DNA from: Terrimesophilobacter sp038243605
GTDB lineage: Bacteria > Actinomycetota > Actinomycetes > Actinomycetales > Microbacteriaceae
Assembly: GCA_038243605.1 (NCBI GenBank)
Contig: JBBSQX010000005.1
Coordinates: forward strand, 1 to 64,000
Length of the DNA stretch: 64,000 nt
Reading direction: 5' to 3'
The translations under genes were made by a program, and so were the position numbers. The notes under the pieces were generated by a model. That model was not told the origin of the DNA and did no database searches. It saw only the letters and a program-made list of their open reading frames with translations. This document shows positions 40,497 through 49,637 of this stretch, in pieces. How positions within the stretch are numbered: position 1 is the stretch's first letter; the number at the start of each line of letters is the position of its first letter.

Positions 40497-42707
40497 TCAG
40501 GATTTGGCGAGGAAGTCGCGTTCGACGTCGTCGAGCCGTCGATCGAGGGCTCCCTTCAGCGCCGGATGCTTCGCCAGCGTCGGGTCGGAGGCCAACACTT
40601 CTTGCGCGATCGCTCGTGCCTCCATGATGAGGTCACCGTCTTTGACCACCCGCAGCAGCCGCAGGCTCGAGCGACCACCGGACTGGGTGCTGCCAAGCAC
40701 GTCGCCCTCCTGCCGCAGTTCAAGATCCTTCTGCGCGAGCTCGAACCCATCGAGGGTCGACGCGACGGCCTCCACGCGCTCGCGCGAGAGGGAATCTACT
40801 TCTGCTGCGGTGACGAGAAGGCACAAGCCTGGAACACCACCGCGGCCCACCCGGCCACGCAGCTGGTGAAGCTGCGAGACACCAAAGCGGTCGGCATCCA
40901 GCACGATCATTGCTGAGGCGTTCGGCACGTCAACACCCACCTCGATCACGGTGGTGGCCACCAGCACGTCGATATCCCCCGCAGCAAAGGCTCGCATGAG
41001 GGAATCCTTTTCCTCGCTGGCGAGACGCCCGTGAAGCACCCCACTGCGGCGGGAAGCGAACTGAGGGTCGGCGCGGAGCATCTCGAGGGTGGCCGTGACG
41101 GTCGAAACTGGCCTCGCGGCATCCGCAGAGCCCGTCGGCGCCAGCGCAGGCACAGGCGCGGATTCCGAGTCAGAGTTGCCCTTCACAGTGGAGTCGATCG
41201 CGGGGCACACAACGAACGCCTGCCTGCCCTGTGCGAGCTCTTCGGCAAGGCGCTCCCACACGCGCCCCATCCAGCCAGGGCGATCTGCGAGCGGAACGAC
41301 GAATGTTTCGATGGGCTTGCGGCCCGACGGCAGCTCGGCGATTGTCGACACGTCAAGATCTCCGAACACCGTCATGGCAACGGTGCGAGGAATCGGGGTG
41401 GCCGTGAGTACAAGAACGTGCGGCGGCACCGTTCCTTTGCGACGCAGAGCCTCACGCTGGTCGACACCGAAGCGGTGCTGCTCGTCAACGACAACAAGGC
41501 CAAGGTCGAAGAACCCGACAGACTCGCTCATGAGCGCGTGGGTGCCGATCACGATCTGCGCCTGCCCGGTGATAGCTGCCAACAGTGCGCGTTTGCGATC
41601 GGCGGTGGGCATCTGCCCCGTGATGATCGTCGGGCGCAACCGTGCCGCAAGGTCTGGCCCGAGGGATGCCACGATCGAGCGCAGGTGTTGACCCGCCAGC
41701 ACCTCTGTGGGAGCCAGGAGCGCTGACTGGCCACCAGAGTCGGCCACCGCGAGCATGGCGCGCAACGCCACCACAGTTTTACCTGAACCCACTTCACCCT
41801 GCAGCAGTCGGTTCATCGGTTCTGGCACTGCCATGTCGGCCGCAATGGCTTCCCCGACCACCTGCTGGTCACCCGTGAGGGTGAACGGCAGCGACGCATC
41901 GAATCGTTCCAAAAACCCTCCGGCGGCGGGAACCCGTACCGTGGCGGCCTGCTCTTTAAGTCTCTGTCGCTGCTCCAGCAGCGCCATTTGCAGAACGAAC
42001 GCCTCCTGAAAGCGCAGGGACTTTCTCGCGGCGCCCCACTCCGCATCAACGGTGGGGCGATGGATGAGCTCGATCGCCGTGCGGAATGGAAGCAAACTGC
42101 GGGCAGCACGCACGGCATCCGGCACCGGGTCTGCGACCTCTGGCAGGGTATCGAGCGCGATCTCCATGGCCTTCTGCACTTGCCAACTGGCGACGGTGGA
42201 GGTGGCCGGGTAGATCGGAATCGGCGTCAACGCCCACGCTTTTGCGGCCTCCGCATCGAGTGGCATGTCACTGCCATCTTCATTTTCTCCCGCATCCGTG
42301 CCGAAAAGTTCGTAGTCGGGATGGGCAAGCTGGCGGCTCCCCCGATACTCGCCGACCTTGCCGGCAAAAATCCCACGCACCCCTGGATGCAAATCCTTTG
42401 CGCGCCACGCCTGATTGAAGAAGGTGAGAGTCAACACGCCTTTGCCGTCGGTGATCTTCACCTCGAGAATCGAACCCTTGCGCGCGCGCATGGGCCGCTC
42501 CCGCAACTCGACAACCTCCGCGACGATTGTGACGTTCTCATCGAGCGGCAAATGCGCCAACTCGGTGAGCTCACCCCTGCGCGCATAGCGTCGTGGGTAG
42601 TGCGTGAGTAGGTCACCCACAGTGTCAAGACCGAATGCTTTGGCGAAAGCGGCAGCGGTTCGCCCGCCGAGCACGCCGTTCAGCTTCAAGTCGAGTGGTG
42701 ATGGCAC
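40497..42707 (-). CDS. recG: ATP-dependent DNA helicase RecG
   Basis: Branch-migration helicase that rescues stalled forks, 736 residues if translation starts at GTG 42707. It has an N-terminal wedge/OB domain, Walker A QGEVGSGKTVVAL, the DEQH motif VVVDEQHRFGVDQREALR, TATPIPRT, and a helicase C domain with TTVIEVGVDVPNASAMIVLDADRFGVSQLHQLRGRVGRG. A short Ser/Ala/Pro-rich insertion follows VCPAID. The start is uncertain: no good ribosome site precedes it, and longer in-frame starts (to about 42743) would overlap the divergent rsmD. Confidence 0.95.
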   Translation of the reverse strand: MPSPLDLKLNGVLGGRTAAAFAKAFGLDTVGDLLTHYPRRYARRGELTELAHLPLDENVTIVAEVVELRERPMRARKGSILEVKITDGKGVLTLTFFNQAWRAKDLHPGVRGIFAGKVGEYRGSRQLAHPDYELFGTDAGENEDGSDMPLDAEAAKAWALTPIPIYPATSTVASWQVQKAMEIALDTLPEVADPVPDAVRAARSLLPFRTAIELIHRPTVDAEWGAARKSLRFQEAFVLQMALLEQRQRLKEQAATVRVPAAGGFLERFDASLPFTLTGDQQVVGEAIAADMAVPEPMNRLLQGEVGSGKTVVALRAMLAVADSGGQSALLAPTEVLAGQHLRSIVASLGPDLAARLRPTIITGQMPTADRKRALLAAITGQAQIVIGTHALMSESVGFFDLGLVVVDEQHRFGVDQREALRRKGTVPPHVLVLTATPIPRTVAMTVFGDLDVSTIAELPSGRKPIETFVVPLADRPGWMGRVWERLAEELAQGRQAFVVCPAIDSTVKGNSDSESAPVPALAPTGSADAARPVSTVTATLEMLRADPQFASRRSGVLHGRLASEEKDSLMRAFAAGDIDVLVATTVIEVGVDVPNASAMIVLDADRFGVSQLHQLRGRVGRGGVPGLCLLVTAAEVDSLSRERVEAVASTLDGFELAQKDLELRQEGDVLGSTQSGGRSSLRLLRVVKDGDLIMEARAIAQEVLASDPTLAKHPALKGALDRRLDDVERDFLAKS

Positions 42708-42729
42708 ACTCCGAGGGTACCTTTGCAGA

Positions 42730-43296
42730 GTGACACGAATCATCGCCGGCTTTGCTGGCTCCCTCACGTTGGCCGTACCACGCTCGGGTACGAGACCAAC
42801 AAGTGACCGCGTACGCGAAGCAATCTTCTCGGCCCTCGCCTCACGTGACGCCATTCACGGCGCGCGCGTCGCCGACCTGTACGCGGGCTCCGGCGCCCTC
42901 GGGCTTGAGGCCGCATCCCGCGGGGCAGCCTCGGTTGTACTTGTTGAGCGGGCCACCCTCGCTGTCCGCGTCTGCCGTGACAACGCCGCCAAGGTGCTTC
43001 ACAACTCGGAAGCGGATGCCCGGCCCGACATCACCGTGGCGCCAAAGGCGGTCGCCAGTTTTCTTGACACCAGTACGGCGGAGTGGGATCTCGTGTTCAT
43101 TGACCCGCCATACGACCTCGATGACGAGGAGCTCTCACGTGGCCTCACCGCGTTGGCCCCTCGGCTCGCACCAGGGGCGATCGTCGTTCTCGAGCGTGCA
43201 ACTAAGTCTCCCGAACCGTCATGGCCAGAGGGCATCAGCCTGGATCGCAGCAAAAATTACGGCGACACGACCCTGTGGTGGGCATCAGCCAGCTGA
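42730..43296 (+). CDS. rsmD: 16S rRNA (guanine(966)-N(2))-methyltransferase RsmD
   Basis: A 188-residue methyltransferase from GTG 42730, beginning VTRIIAGFAGSLTLAVPRSGTRPTSDRVREAIFSAL, the RsmD N-terminal signature. The SAM-binding motif is VADLYAGSGALGLEAASRGA and the catalytic motif IV FIDPPYDL. It diverges from recG with only about 22 bases between starts, so both may be leaderless or share overlapping promoters. Confidence 0.95.
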   Translation: MTRIIAGFAGSLTLAVPRSGTRPTSDRVREAIFSALASRDAIHGARVADLYAGSGALGLEAASRGAASVVLVERATLAVRVCRDNAAKVLHNSEADARPDITVAPKAVASFLDTSTAEWDLVFIDPPYDLDDEELSRGLTALAPRLAPGAIVVLERATKSPEPSWPEGISLDRSKNYGDTTLWWASAS

Positions 43297-43513
43297 CAAC
43301 GAGTTGGTGGAAAGTTATCCACACCCCAAAAATTCGCCGCGGTGTTTACCGCTACTGTTACGGCGTTGGCCGCCAGCCGTCAGAATACGAACTCGACTGT
43401 CGCCGCAAACACCGATCACTACACTAAGAGTTCTTGCACATCGCGAGGTCGCTGCTCCGAACACTGTTCTTTTCGCTGGGCCGCCACACTCGCGGAAACG
43501 AGGAGGCACCTCC

Positions 43514-45790
43514 ATGAAGTTCCATCGCTCAGTCGGCACCCTTGGCATCATCGGGCTTTCGCTCGTGCTTGTCGCCTGCACAAGTCCCGTGCCAGAGGCC
43601 CTCCCGCAAGCTGTTGTCGAAACGATAGCCGTTCCGGAGTCAATGGAGCAGCATCAGCCGTACGTGACCATCGGTGGAGCAGCGCTCTCGGCTACAGAAA
43701 AACTGCCGTTCGCCTTCGGAGGTTCCGCTGCGGAACCCGGCAAGGCCGCGGCCCCGGCAGTGTGGGTTTCCGACGACGGCAAAGACTGGCGACGCACCGT
43801 CGTCGACTCTGACGTCACCGGCTCATTCGCTGGAACGCTCGCCGGCTCCGACAGCATCGCCGCGCTTGGTGGAACCGAATGGAAGGATCGCGCTCTTACG
43901 TCACGCCTGTGGGTGTCCAAGGATCGCGAAGTCTGGAAGAGCGTAAAGCTTCCTAAAGAATTTGCCGAACAATTCCGTATTAGCGTGCTGACGGTCATCG
44001 ATTCTCGCATTCTGGTGATCGGCCAGGCTGCAGACGGGTCGGTATCGGGGCTCTCCGTCGTAGGCTCCAAAGTGTTACCACTCTCGCTACCTGCCACGGC
44101 GAAAAAAGAGTTCCTCTCCCCTACGGCCATCGCGGGGAACAAGGATCAACTCGTACTGGTGGCGATGCCAGGGCCAGAGGGTGACAACGTTCCCACCGTC
44201 GCATATTCATCGAGCAATGCCGGAAAGTCGTGGTCAAGCTCTCCCGTAGAAATTGCCGATTCAACATCATCCGTCGCTGGATTGGTGTGGACCGGCGAAG
44301 AATTTGTCGCCACCGGATCTGGCCCGCAAAACGACACTCCTGGTGCGGCGTCACGAGCACGGGCATGGAGCTCTCCCGATGGAGAAACCTGGAGTGTAGA
44401 GAACATTCCTGACCCGCCAAACGAAGGTGCTTCTTACCTTCCGGAGGCCGCAAGCATGTGGTTCGGTGCCCCCCTGGCACGCGACGGCCGAGTTACCGTG
44501 ATCGCGTCTAATGAAAATTCGGCCGCCAGCCTTTTTTACGAAAGACAGCAGGATGGCACCTGGAGCTTCGGGGGTGTGACGAATAACAACGAAGCTTCAG
44601 GCGAAGGCGGCGTTGCCATTCCCGCAGCCAGCGGGAGCACTGTCGCTGTTCTTGGCGCGAGCGGGTACCTACGAACTGGCGTCTTTTCCCAAGGTGCGTA
44701 CGTTGATGGCACAACAATCTCAAGTCGAGAGTTCCCCGATAGAATTTCCGAATTCTTGCCCTCAGCCGACGGCACGCTCATCGTTCTCAGCCAGCTCATC
44801 TACACCGTGGATGACGAGACAGGGTGGCGAAACTCTCGGCGTTCCAACCTCGCTGAATACACGCGCGGCACAAACGCGAAGCTTGTGGAGTGGGATCCGG
44901 CTGCCGCTGGCGAACTCATCAACGTCACCAAAGCCAGTGACAAATCTGGCGCGGAGTTGGTGGTGGGGTCCGAGTTCCCAGCAGGCTCAAGCACAATCCT
45001 GGGCAGGGGCTTTTTTCGTGAAAGCAGTTCTGCCGAATGGCAAGCCTTGACCGGGTTCGATACGTCGGGTGCCACAGGATTCAATCGAATTCTGCGAACA
45101 CAAGACGGTTGGATGCTGGGCGGCGCCTATCGCACCAGCAGCAACGCTGGTACTCCCTCTCACGCTGGGGTGTGGACCTCGCTCGACGGCGTGAATTGGG
45201 TCGTCGGCCAGGGAGAGTTCGGAAGCGGCAGGTTGGAGTCCTCCATCTCGGACGCCTGTTTGCTCCCCGACGGCACACCAATTGCGGTGGGGTACACGGA
45301 GAAGTCCACTGGATCGTTTCGCATGACGGCGTGGTCCCCAGCCGGTGACTCGTGGGCTGTCACCGACCTCGGCAAGGTCGCTGAGCGAGAAGGCTTCGCG
45401 AGCAGTTGTGCAAGCGATTCTGACGGCGTGATTATCTCCGGAACGCTTAGTGGGCGAAGCGTGATTCTTCACACGAGCGACGGCACCACATGGAAGAAGG
45501 TCTTCACGGCCGACAGGGGCATCGATCTTGATAATCCGGTCGCAGTTTCGGGAGGCTTCGTCGCGGCAGGAAGGTGGTCAAATGACACGACTACTGGCCC
45601 TGTCGTCTGGCTATCACGCGACGGAACGTCGTGGAAACCCATTGCCGTTCCGAGCCTGAACACGTGGTCAAGCACGAAGGTCACGGCGGAGGGCAAAGAC
45701 ATCCTCGTGGGGATGAGTTACACGAGTGGCAACCCCCTGATCGTGATCCGCGACATCAAGAAAGTGATCAACGACACCGTCGGAAAGTAG
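43514..45790 (+). CDS. Large exported lipoprotein with beta-propeller / BNR-like repeats
   Basis: A 758-residue protein from ATG 43514 behind AGGAGG. The lipobox VLVAC places it on the outer surface of the membrane. Repeated Asp-box-like motifs (WVSDDGKDW, WSSPDGETW, WTSLDGVNW, HTSDGTTWK, WLSRDGTSWK) indicate a multi-bladed sialidase-type propeller without recognisable catalytic residues. The function is unknown; glycan or ligand binding is plausible. A single TTATCCACA lies upstream at 43315. The gene ends seven bases from the convergent thiL. Confidence 0.8.
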   Translation: MKFHRSVGTLGIIGLSLVLVACTSPVPEALPQAVVETIAVPESMEQHQPYVTIGGAALSATEKLPFAFGGSAAEPGKAAAPAVWVSDDGKDWRRTVVDSDVTGSFAGTLAGSDSIAALGGTEWKDRALTSRLWVSKDREVWKSVKLPKEFAEQFRISVLTVIDSRILVIGQAADGSVSGLSVVGSKVLPLSLPATAKKEFLSPTAIAGNKDQLVLVAMPGPEGDNVPTVAYSSSNAGKSWSSSPVEIADSTSSVAGLVWTGEEFVATGSGPQNDTPGAASRARAWSSPDGETWSVENIPDPPNEGASYLPEAASMWFGAPLARDGRVTVIASNENSAASLFYERQQDGTWSFGGVTNNNEASGEGGVAIPAASGSTVAVLGASGYLRTGVFSQGAYVDGTTISSREFPDRISEFLPSADGTLIVLSQLIYTVDDETGWRNSRRSNLAEYTRGTNAKLVEWDPAAAGELINVTKASDKSGAELVVGSEFPAGSSTILGRGFFRESSSAEWQALTGFDTSGATGFNRILRTQDGWMLGGAYRTSSNAGTPSHAGVWTSLDGVNWVVGQGEFGSGRLESSISDACLLPDGTPIAVGYTEKSTGSFRMTAWSPAGDSWAVTDLGKVAEREGFASSCASDSDGVIISGTLSGRSVILHTSDGTTWKKVFTADRGIDLDNPVAVSGGFVAAGRWSNDTTTGPVVWLSRDGTSWKPIAVPSLNTWSSTKVTAEGKDILVGMSYTSGNPLIVIRDIKKVINDTVGK

Positions 45791-45797
45791 GCCCGCT

Positions 45798-46817
45798 CTA
45801 CGTTCTCTCCTGGTTGTGAGCGCGGGCGGCGATGCCGGACGGAACGGATGCTTGGCGGAACGGATCCCAGCCTTCGTTGTCCTGCGGAGCGCCGTCTAAC
45901 AGGATGCCGGTGCCCACCACGACGCGACCAATCACACGAAACCCGCCTGGCAACTCGGCTTCTGGCGGGAAGGTTGCGAGTAGCGAATGATCTTCTCCCC
46001 CTCGAAGCGTGAGGCGGGCATCTGTACCGAGTGCTGCGCCATCAAAATCGATCGCAACACCGCTTGCGCGGGCAACTCGTGACGCGTCAATGGCCAGACC
46101 GTCGCTGAGATCCAGCATGGATGTCGCTCCCGCGAGCGCCGCGAGCGGCCCGTCCCCAATCGGCGGGGTCGGTGCGAGTTGCGCGAGAGTACGTTCCCGC
46201 ACCCCTGCCGCGAGCTCAGCATTTGGCGTGCCATCCGCGTCTACCGCCTCGGAGAACAGAACCCTCAACCCTTCGGCAGCCGCGCCAAGCGCGCCGGAGA
46301 CCGCAACGATATCGCCGACGCGAGCGCCCGATCGCAGCACAGGCGCCCGGCCCTCAAGATCGCCAAACGCCGTCACCGCAATCGTCATGGTGTCAGAGAC
46401 CGAAAGGTCGCCGCCGACAACCCCGCACTGCGGTGCGAAGGCGGCGCACGCGTCGCGAAATCCGTCGGCGATGCCCTCGAGTAGAGACACCGGAGAGTCT
46501 GCCGGCGCAGCGATCGCCACGACGAGGGCGGTCGGCGCAGCACCCATCGCGGCAACATCCGCAAGATTCGAGGCGGCCGCTTTCCAGCCGAGGTCGTGCG
46601 GCAGAGACCACGCGAGCCTAAAGTCTGGGCCGTGCACCATGAGGTCTGTTGTGACGACAAAGCGGCCATCCGGAGCTGCCACGACGGCAGCGTCATCCCC
46701 GGGCCCCAGCAACTGAGCTGCCGCCGCAGGAAGCCGGGGAAAAATGCGTGCGAGCACCGCAGTTTCTCCGAGAGTACCCAGTGTGTTGACCTCGTCGGCG
46801 TGCATCGGCATGCTCAC
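45798..46817 (-). CDS. thiL: Thiamine-monophosphate kinase
   Basis: ThiL phosphorylates thiamine monophosphate to the diphosphate cofactor. 339 residues, GTG start. Motifs include the N-terminal GDDAAVV, VTTDLMVHGPDFRL, NLADVAAMGA, GGDLSVSD and LDLSDGLAIDASR. It starts only 17 bases from the divergent DUF3515 gene. Confidence 0.95.
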   Translation of the reverse strand: MSMPMHADEVNTLGTLGETAVLARIFPRLPAAAAQLLGPGDDAAVVAAPDGRFVVTTDLMVHGPDFRLAWSLPHDLGWKAAASNLADVAAMGAAPTALVVAIAAPADSPVSLLEGIADGFRDACAAFAPQCGVVGGDLSVSDTMTIAVTAFGDLEGRAPVLRSGARVGDIVAVSGALGAAAEGLRVLFSEAVDADGTPNAELAAGVRERTLAQLAPTPPIGDGPLAALAGATSMLDLSDGLAIDASRVARASGVAIDFDGAALGTDARLTLRGGEDHSLLATFPPEAELPGGFRVIGRVVVGTGILLDGAPQDNEGWDPFRQASVPSGIAARAHNQERT

Positions 46818-46834
46818 ACGGTAGCCTTAAAGGG

Positions 46835-47365
46835 ATGTTCACGTTCACTCGCCGCGTGTTGGCTGTCTCTCTGTTTCCCGCGCTCCTCATGGGGCTCGTC
46901 GCCTGCACCCCCGCGGTTCCTTTGACTCCCGCCGCCGATGCAACAAATCCACTCTGCGCGGATGTCATTGTGCGGCTTCGCACGGTGCCGGCAATTGAAA
47001 ACCATGCCAGGCGCGACACGAATGCTCAAGCAACCGGTGCTTGGGGCAACCCCGCTGCGATCCTGTTGCGATGTGGAGTTCCCGTGTCAGGCCCGACCAC
47101 TCTCCAGTGTGCGACGGTGAACGGCATCGACTGGCTGCGCGACGACAGCAACGCACCGAGCTACGTGTTTACAACCTATGGTCGGGACCCGGCCGTCGAG
47201 GTCATTGTGGACGGCAACGAAGCATCAGGAACCGAAGCGCTCATCGCCCTAAGCAATGCGGTCGGCTCGATACCGGCAACCCGCGCGTGCACGAATCCGG
47301 ATGACGTACTCAACATCCCGACGCCGGCACCGACACCAGCGCCAACTCCGTCACCAACGCCCTGA
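46835..47365 (+). CDS. DUF3515 family lipoprotein
   Basis: A 176-residue exported lipoprotein (lipobox GLVAC) with the DUF3515 core AWGNPAAILLRCGVPVSGPTT and DGIDWL-like segment. The C-terminus is a Thr/Pro/Ala repeat tail. DUF3515 genes regularly neighbour thiL and ddl in actinobacteria, and the function is unknown. The ribosome binding site is not clear (GGG directly before ATG), so the mRNA may be leaderless. Confidence 0.88.
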   Translation: MFTFTRRVLAVSLFPALLMGLVACTPAVPLTPAADATNPLCADVIVRLRTVPAIENHARRDTNAQATGAWGNPAAILLRCGVPVSGPTTLQCATVNGIDWLRDDSNAPSYVFTTYGRDPAVEVIVDGNEASGTEALIALSNAVGSIPATRACTNPDDVLNIPTPAPTPAPTPSPTP

Positions 47366-47386
47366 GGCAAAGCCTCGCTGTACACC

Positions 47387-47466
47387 GCGAAACCCTGCGT
47401 CACAGTGCGAAACCCTGCGTCACAGTGCGAAACTCTGCACCACACTGCGAATGCCTGCACCACACC
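47387..47466. repeat. Four tandem 20-bp repeats downstream of ddl and the DUF3515 gene
   Basis: Units 1 and 2 are identical (GCGAAACCCTGCGTCACAGT). Unit 3 differs at four positions and unit 4 further, and a partial unit follows. The array fills most of the gap between the convergent DUF3515 and ddl genes. The units are contiguous without unique spacers, so this is not a CRISPR. Confidence 0.85.
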
Positions 47467-47483
47467 GCAAGGCCCGAGTGAGA

Positions 47484-48590
47484 CTATCTGGCGGCCTCTA
47501 ACCCCAGTTCGATCAGCTCGGTGATGAGCGACGGGTAGTCGACTCCGCTCTCGTGCCAGCAGCGCGGGAACATCGAAATCGGCGTGAACCCTGGCATCGT
47601 GTTGATCTCATTGAGCACAAATCCGGTGGGGGTAAGAAAAAGGTCGATGCGCGCGAGCCCAGAGCCCCCAATGGCCTCGAATGCTCGTGCCGCGATCTGC
47701 TGCATCTCTGAAAGCTCATCGTTGGTCAGGTCTGCAGGACACACAAGATCAACCCCGGCGGCACCCAAATACTTGGCAGCGAAGTCGTAGAATCCGCCGC
47801 CGGTCAGCACAACTTCACCAGCGAGAGACACTCGGGTAGCGCCGCCATCGTCGCTGTCTGCTCGCGCACCGAGCACGCCGCACTCGACTTCACGGCCGAT
47901 AATTCCGGACTCCACAAGAACTTTGTCATCTTCGGCGAACGCCACCACGAGAGCGTCGTCCAGGGCATCCCAGGTATCAATGCGGCTGACACCGACCGAC
48001 GAGCCTGCTCTGGCCGGCTTCACAAACGCCGGCAAATTCAGGGAATGCGCGCGGGCGCGCCACACTTCGCTGTTGTGGTTCCAACCGTGCTCCGTGATCG
48101 TCACCCACGGGGCCACGGCAATACCAGCGGCCTCGAGCACCGTTTTTGTGAAGTGCTTGTCCATCCCGAGCGCAGAAGCGAGCACACCGTTGCCGACGTA
48201 AGGCAACCCCACCAGCTCGAACATCCCCTGGATGGTTCCGTCTTCACCAAATGGCCCGTGCAAGATAGGGAAGACCACGTCGACGTTACCAAGGCTGCGC
48301 GTGGAGCCATCCGCGTCAATGACGGTGAACTCTCGCGAGTGCGCACTCTCCGGAAAATGTATGCGGGAGCCGTTGTCGACAACCTCTGGGAGTGCTTCTG
48401 GGTTGAGTCGAAACTTCTCGGCGTCATCCACTTCGAGAGTGAACGCACCGTCGCGGGTGATGCCAATCGGAATCACGTCGAACCGCTCCCGGTCTATCGC
48501 CGAGAGCACGCCACTGGCTGTCGCACAACTGATGGCGTGCTCACTCGACCTGCCACCGAAAATCAGCGCTACCGTCACTCGATTCGTCAT
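47484..48590 (-). CDS. ddl: D-alanine--D-alanine ligase
   Basis: Cytoplasmic ATP-grasp ligase making the D-Ala-D-Ala dipeptide for peptidoglycan, 368 residues. Key motifs are FGGRSSEHAIS, VFPILHGPFGEDGTIQGMFEL, VKPARAGSSVGVSRI and the C-terminal NEINTMPGFTPISMFPRCW. It is the last gene of the leuC-leuD-murA-plsC-gpsA-ddl series and starts three bases after gpsA. Confidence 0.96.
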   Translation of the reverse strand: MTNRVTVALIFGGRSSEHAISCATASGVLSAIDRERFDVIPIGITRDGAFTLEVDDAEKFRLNPEALPEVVDNGSRIHFPESAHSREFTVIDADGSTRSLGNVDVVFPILHGPFGEDGTIQGMFELVGLPYVGNGVLASALGMDKHFTKTVLEAAGIAVAPWVTITEHGWNHNSEVWRARAHSLNLPAFVKPARAGSSVGVSRIDTWDALDDALVVAFAEDDKVLVESGIIGREVECGVLGARADSDDGGATRVSLAGEVVLTGGGFYDFAAKYLGAAGVDLVCPADLTNDELSEMQQIAARAFEAIGGSGLARIDLFLTPTGFVLNEINTMPGFTPISMFPRCWHESGVDYPSLITELIELGLEAAR

Positions 48591-48593
48591 GCG

Positions 48594-49637
48594 TCACTGC
48601 TCCGGTTGAGGTTCGTCGCCCGCGGAGGTCAAGTGCGGGGCGATGTCTCTCGGGTTCATCGTGCCGGCCAAAACTTCTGCCACCTGCGAGACGATCGGCA
48701 TCTCGACCCCCTTTGCCATGGCAAGCTCCAAAATGGGTGCGACGGAAGCGAGACCCTCAGCGGTCTGATTCATCTGCGCCACGACATCAGTGAAGCTGTA
48801 GCCCTGTCCGAGCAGCCGACCGGCAGTGTTGTTACGCGAAAGCGAGGAACCGCACGTGGCGATAAGGTCGCCGAGGCCAGCGAGGCCCACGAGGGTCTCT
48901 GCCTTGCCACCGTGAGCTACCGCGAACTCTGTCATTTCTACGAGACCACGCGTGATGATGGATGCTTTCGTGTTCTCGCCATAACCAACGCCATCGACAA
49001 TACCAATCGCAACGGCGATCAGGTTCTTGAGCACGCCCCCGAACTCTGTGCCGATCACATCGGTATTCACGAACGACCGCAGGTAGCTCGTTCTCGCGGC
49101 CATCGCTACGAGGGTCGCGGTTTCGAGGTTCTCTGACGAGACGACGGATGCCGTTGGCTCTTCCCGCGCAATCTCCAGCGCAAGGTTGGGGCCGGAGATC
49201 ACGGCCACCTGCGCAGGGTCGGAGGTCAGTTCTTCGCGGATGACTTCGCTCATGCGAAGTGCGCTTCCCCGCTCAACGCCTTTCATGAGGCTCACCACGA
49301 TGGCCTGCTTCGGAATGATGTCCCGCACCGCGGCGAGGTTAGCCCGCAGCGTTTGGCTCGGCACCGACACGAACACCATGTCGGCGCCGTCGAGCACTTC
49401 GTCAATATTGGAGCTCGACCAGAGCGACCGAGGAAGGTTGATGCCAGGCAGGTAATCGCTGTTTCGTTTTCCTTGAGCGATCTCTCTGGCAAGCTCTGGC
49501 CGCCTCGCCCAGAGCGCCACATCCGAGCCGCCATCCGCGAGCACCTTCGCAAACGTTGTGCCCCAGCTGCCTGCCCCCAACACGGCGACGCGACGCGCGC
49601 CAGGAGTCGGTAAGCGGATGGGCATCGTGTTTGTCAT
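48594..49637 (-). CDS. gpsA: Glycerol-3-phosphate dehydrogenase [NAD(P)+]
   Basis: Makes sn-glycerol-3-phosphate for phospholipids, 347 residues from ATG 49637. The start is supported by AGGAGAGG upstream and by the ATGA overlap with plsC. The Rossmann motif is VAVLGAGSWGTTFAKVLA. The central KNLIAVAIGIVDGVGYGENTKA carries the catalytic lysine. Confidence 0.96.
   Translation of the reverse strand: MTNTMPIRLPTPGARRVAVLGAGSWGTTFAKVLADGGSDVALWARRPELAREIAQGKRNSDYLPGINLPRSLWSSSNIDEVLDGADMVFVSVPSQTLRANLAAVRDIIPKQAIVVSLMKGVERGSALRMSEVIREELTSDPAQVAVISGPNLALEIAREEPTASVVSSENLETATLVAMAARTSYLRSFVNTDVIGTEFGGVLKNLIAVAIGIVDGVGYGENTKASIITRGLVEMTEFAVAHGGKAETLVGLAGLGDLIATCGSSLSRNNTAGRLLGQGYSFTDVVAQMNQTAEGLASVAPILELAMAKGVEMPIVSQVAEVLAGTMNPRDIAPHLTSAGDEPQPEQ

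Noticed and set aside
43315..43323. TTATCCACA, a perfect DnaA box, as a sign of a replication origin
   Set aside because: It is a single copy without a cluster, AT-rich unwinding region, or neighbouring dnaA/dnaN; chance or a minor DnaA site is more likely.
42752..43513. A 254-codon N-terminal extension of the propeller-like lipoprotein gene
   Set aside because: It overlaps rsmD in another frame. AGGAGG plus a lipoprotein signal at 43514 mark the true start.
47387..47466. Possible CRISPR array
   Set aside because: The repeats are contiguous 20-mers without unique spacers, and no cas genes are present.
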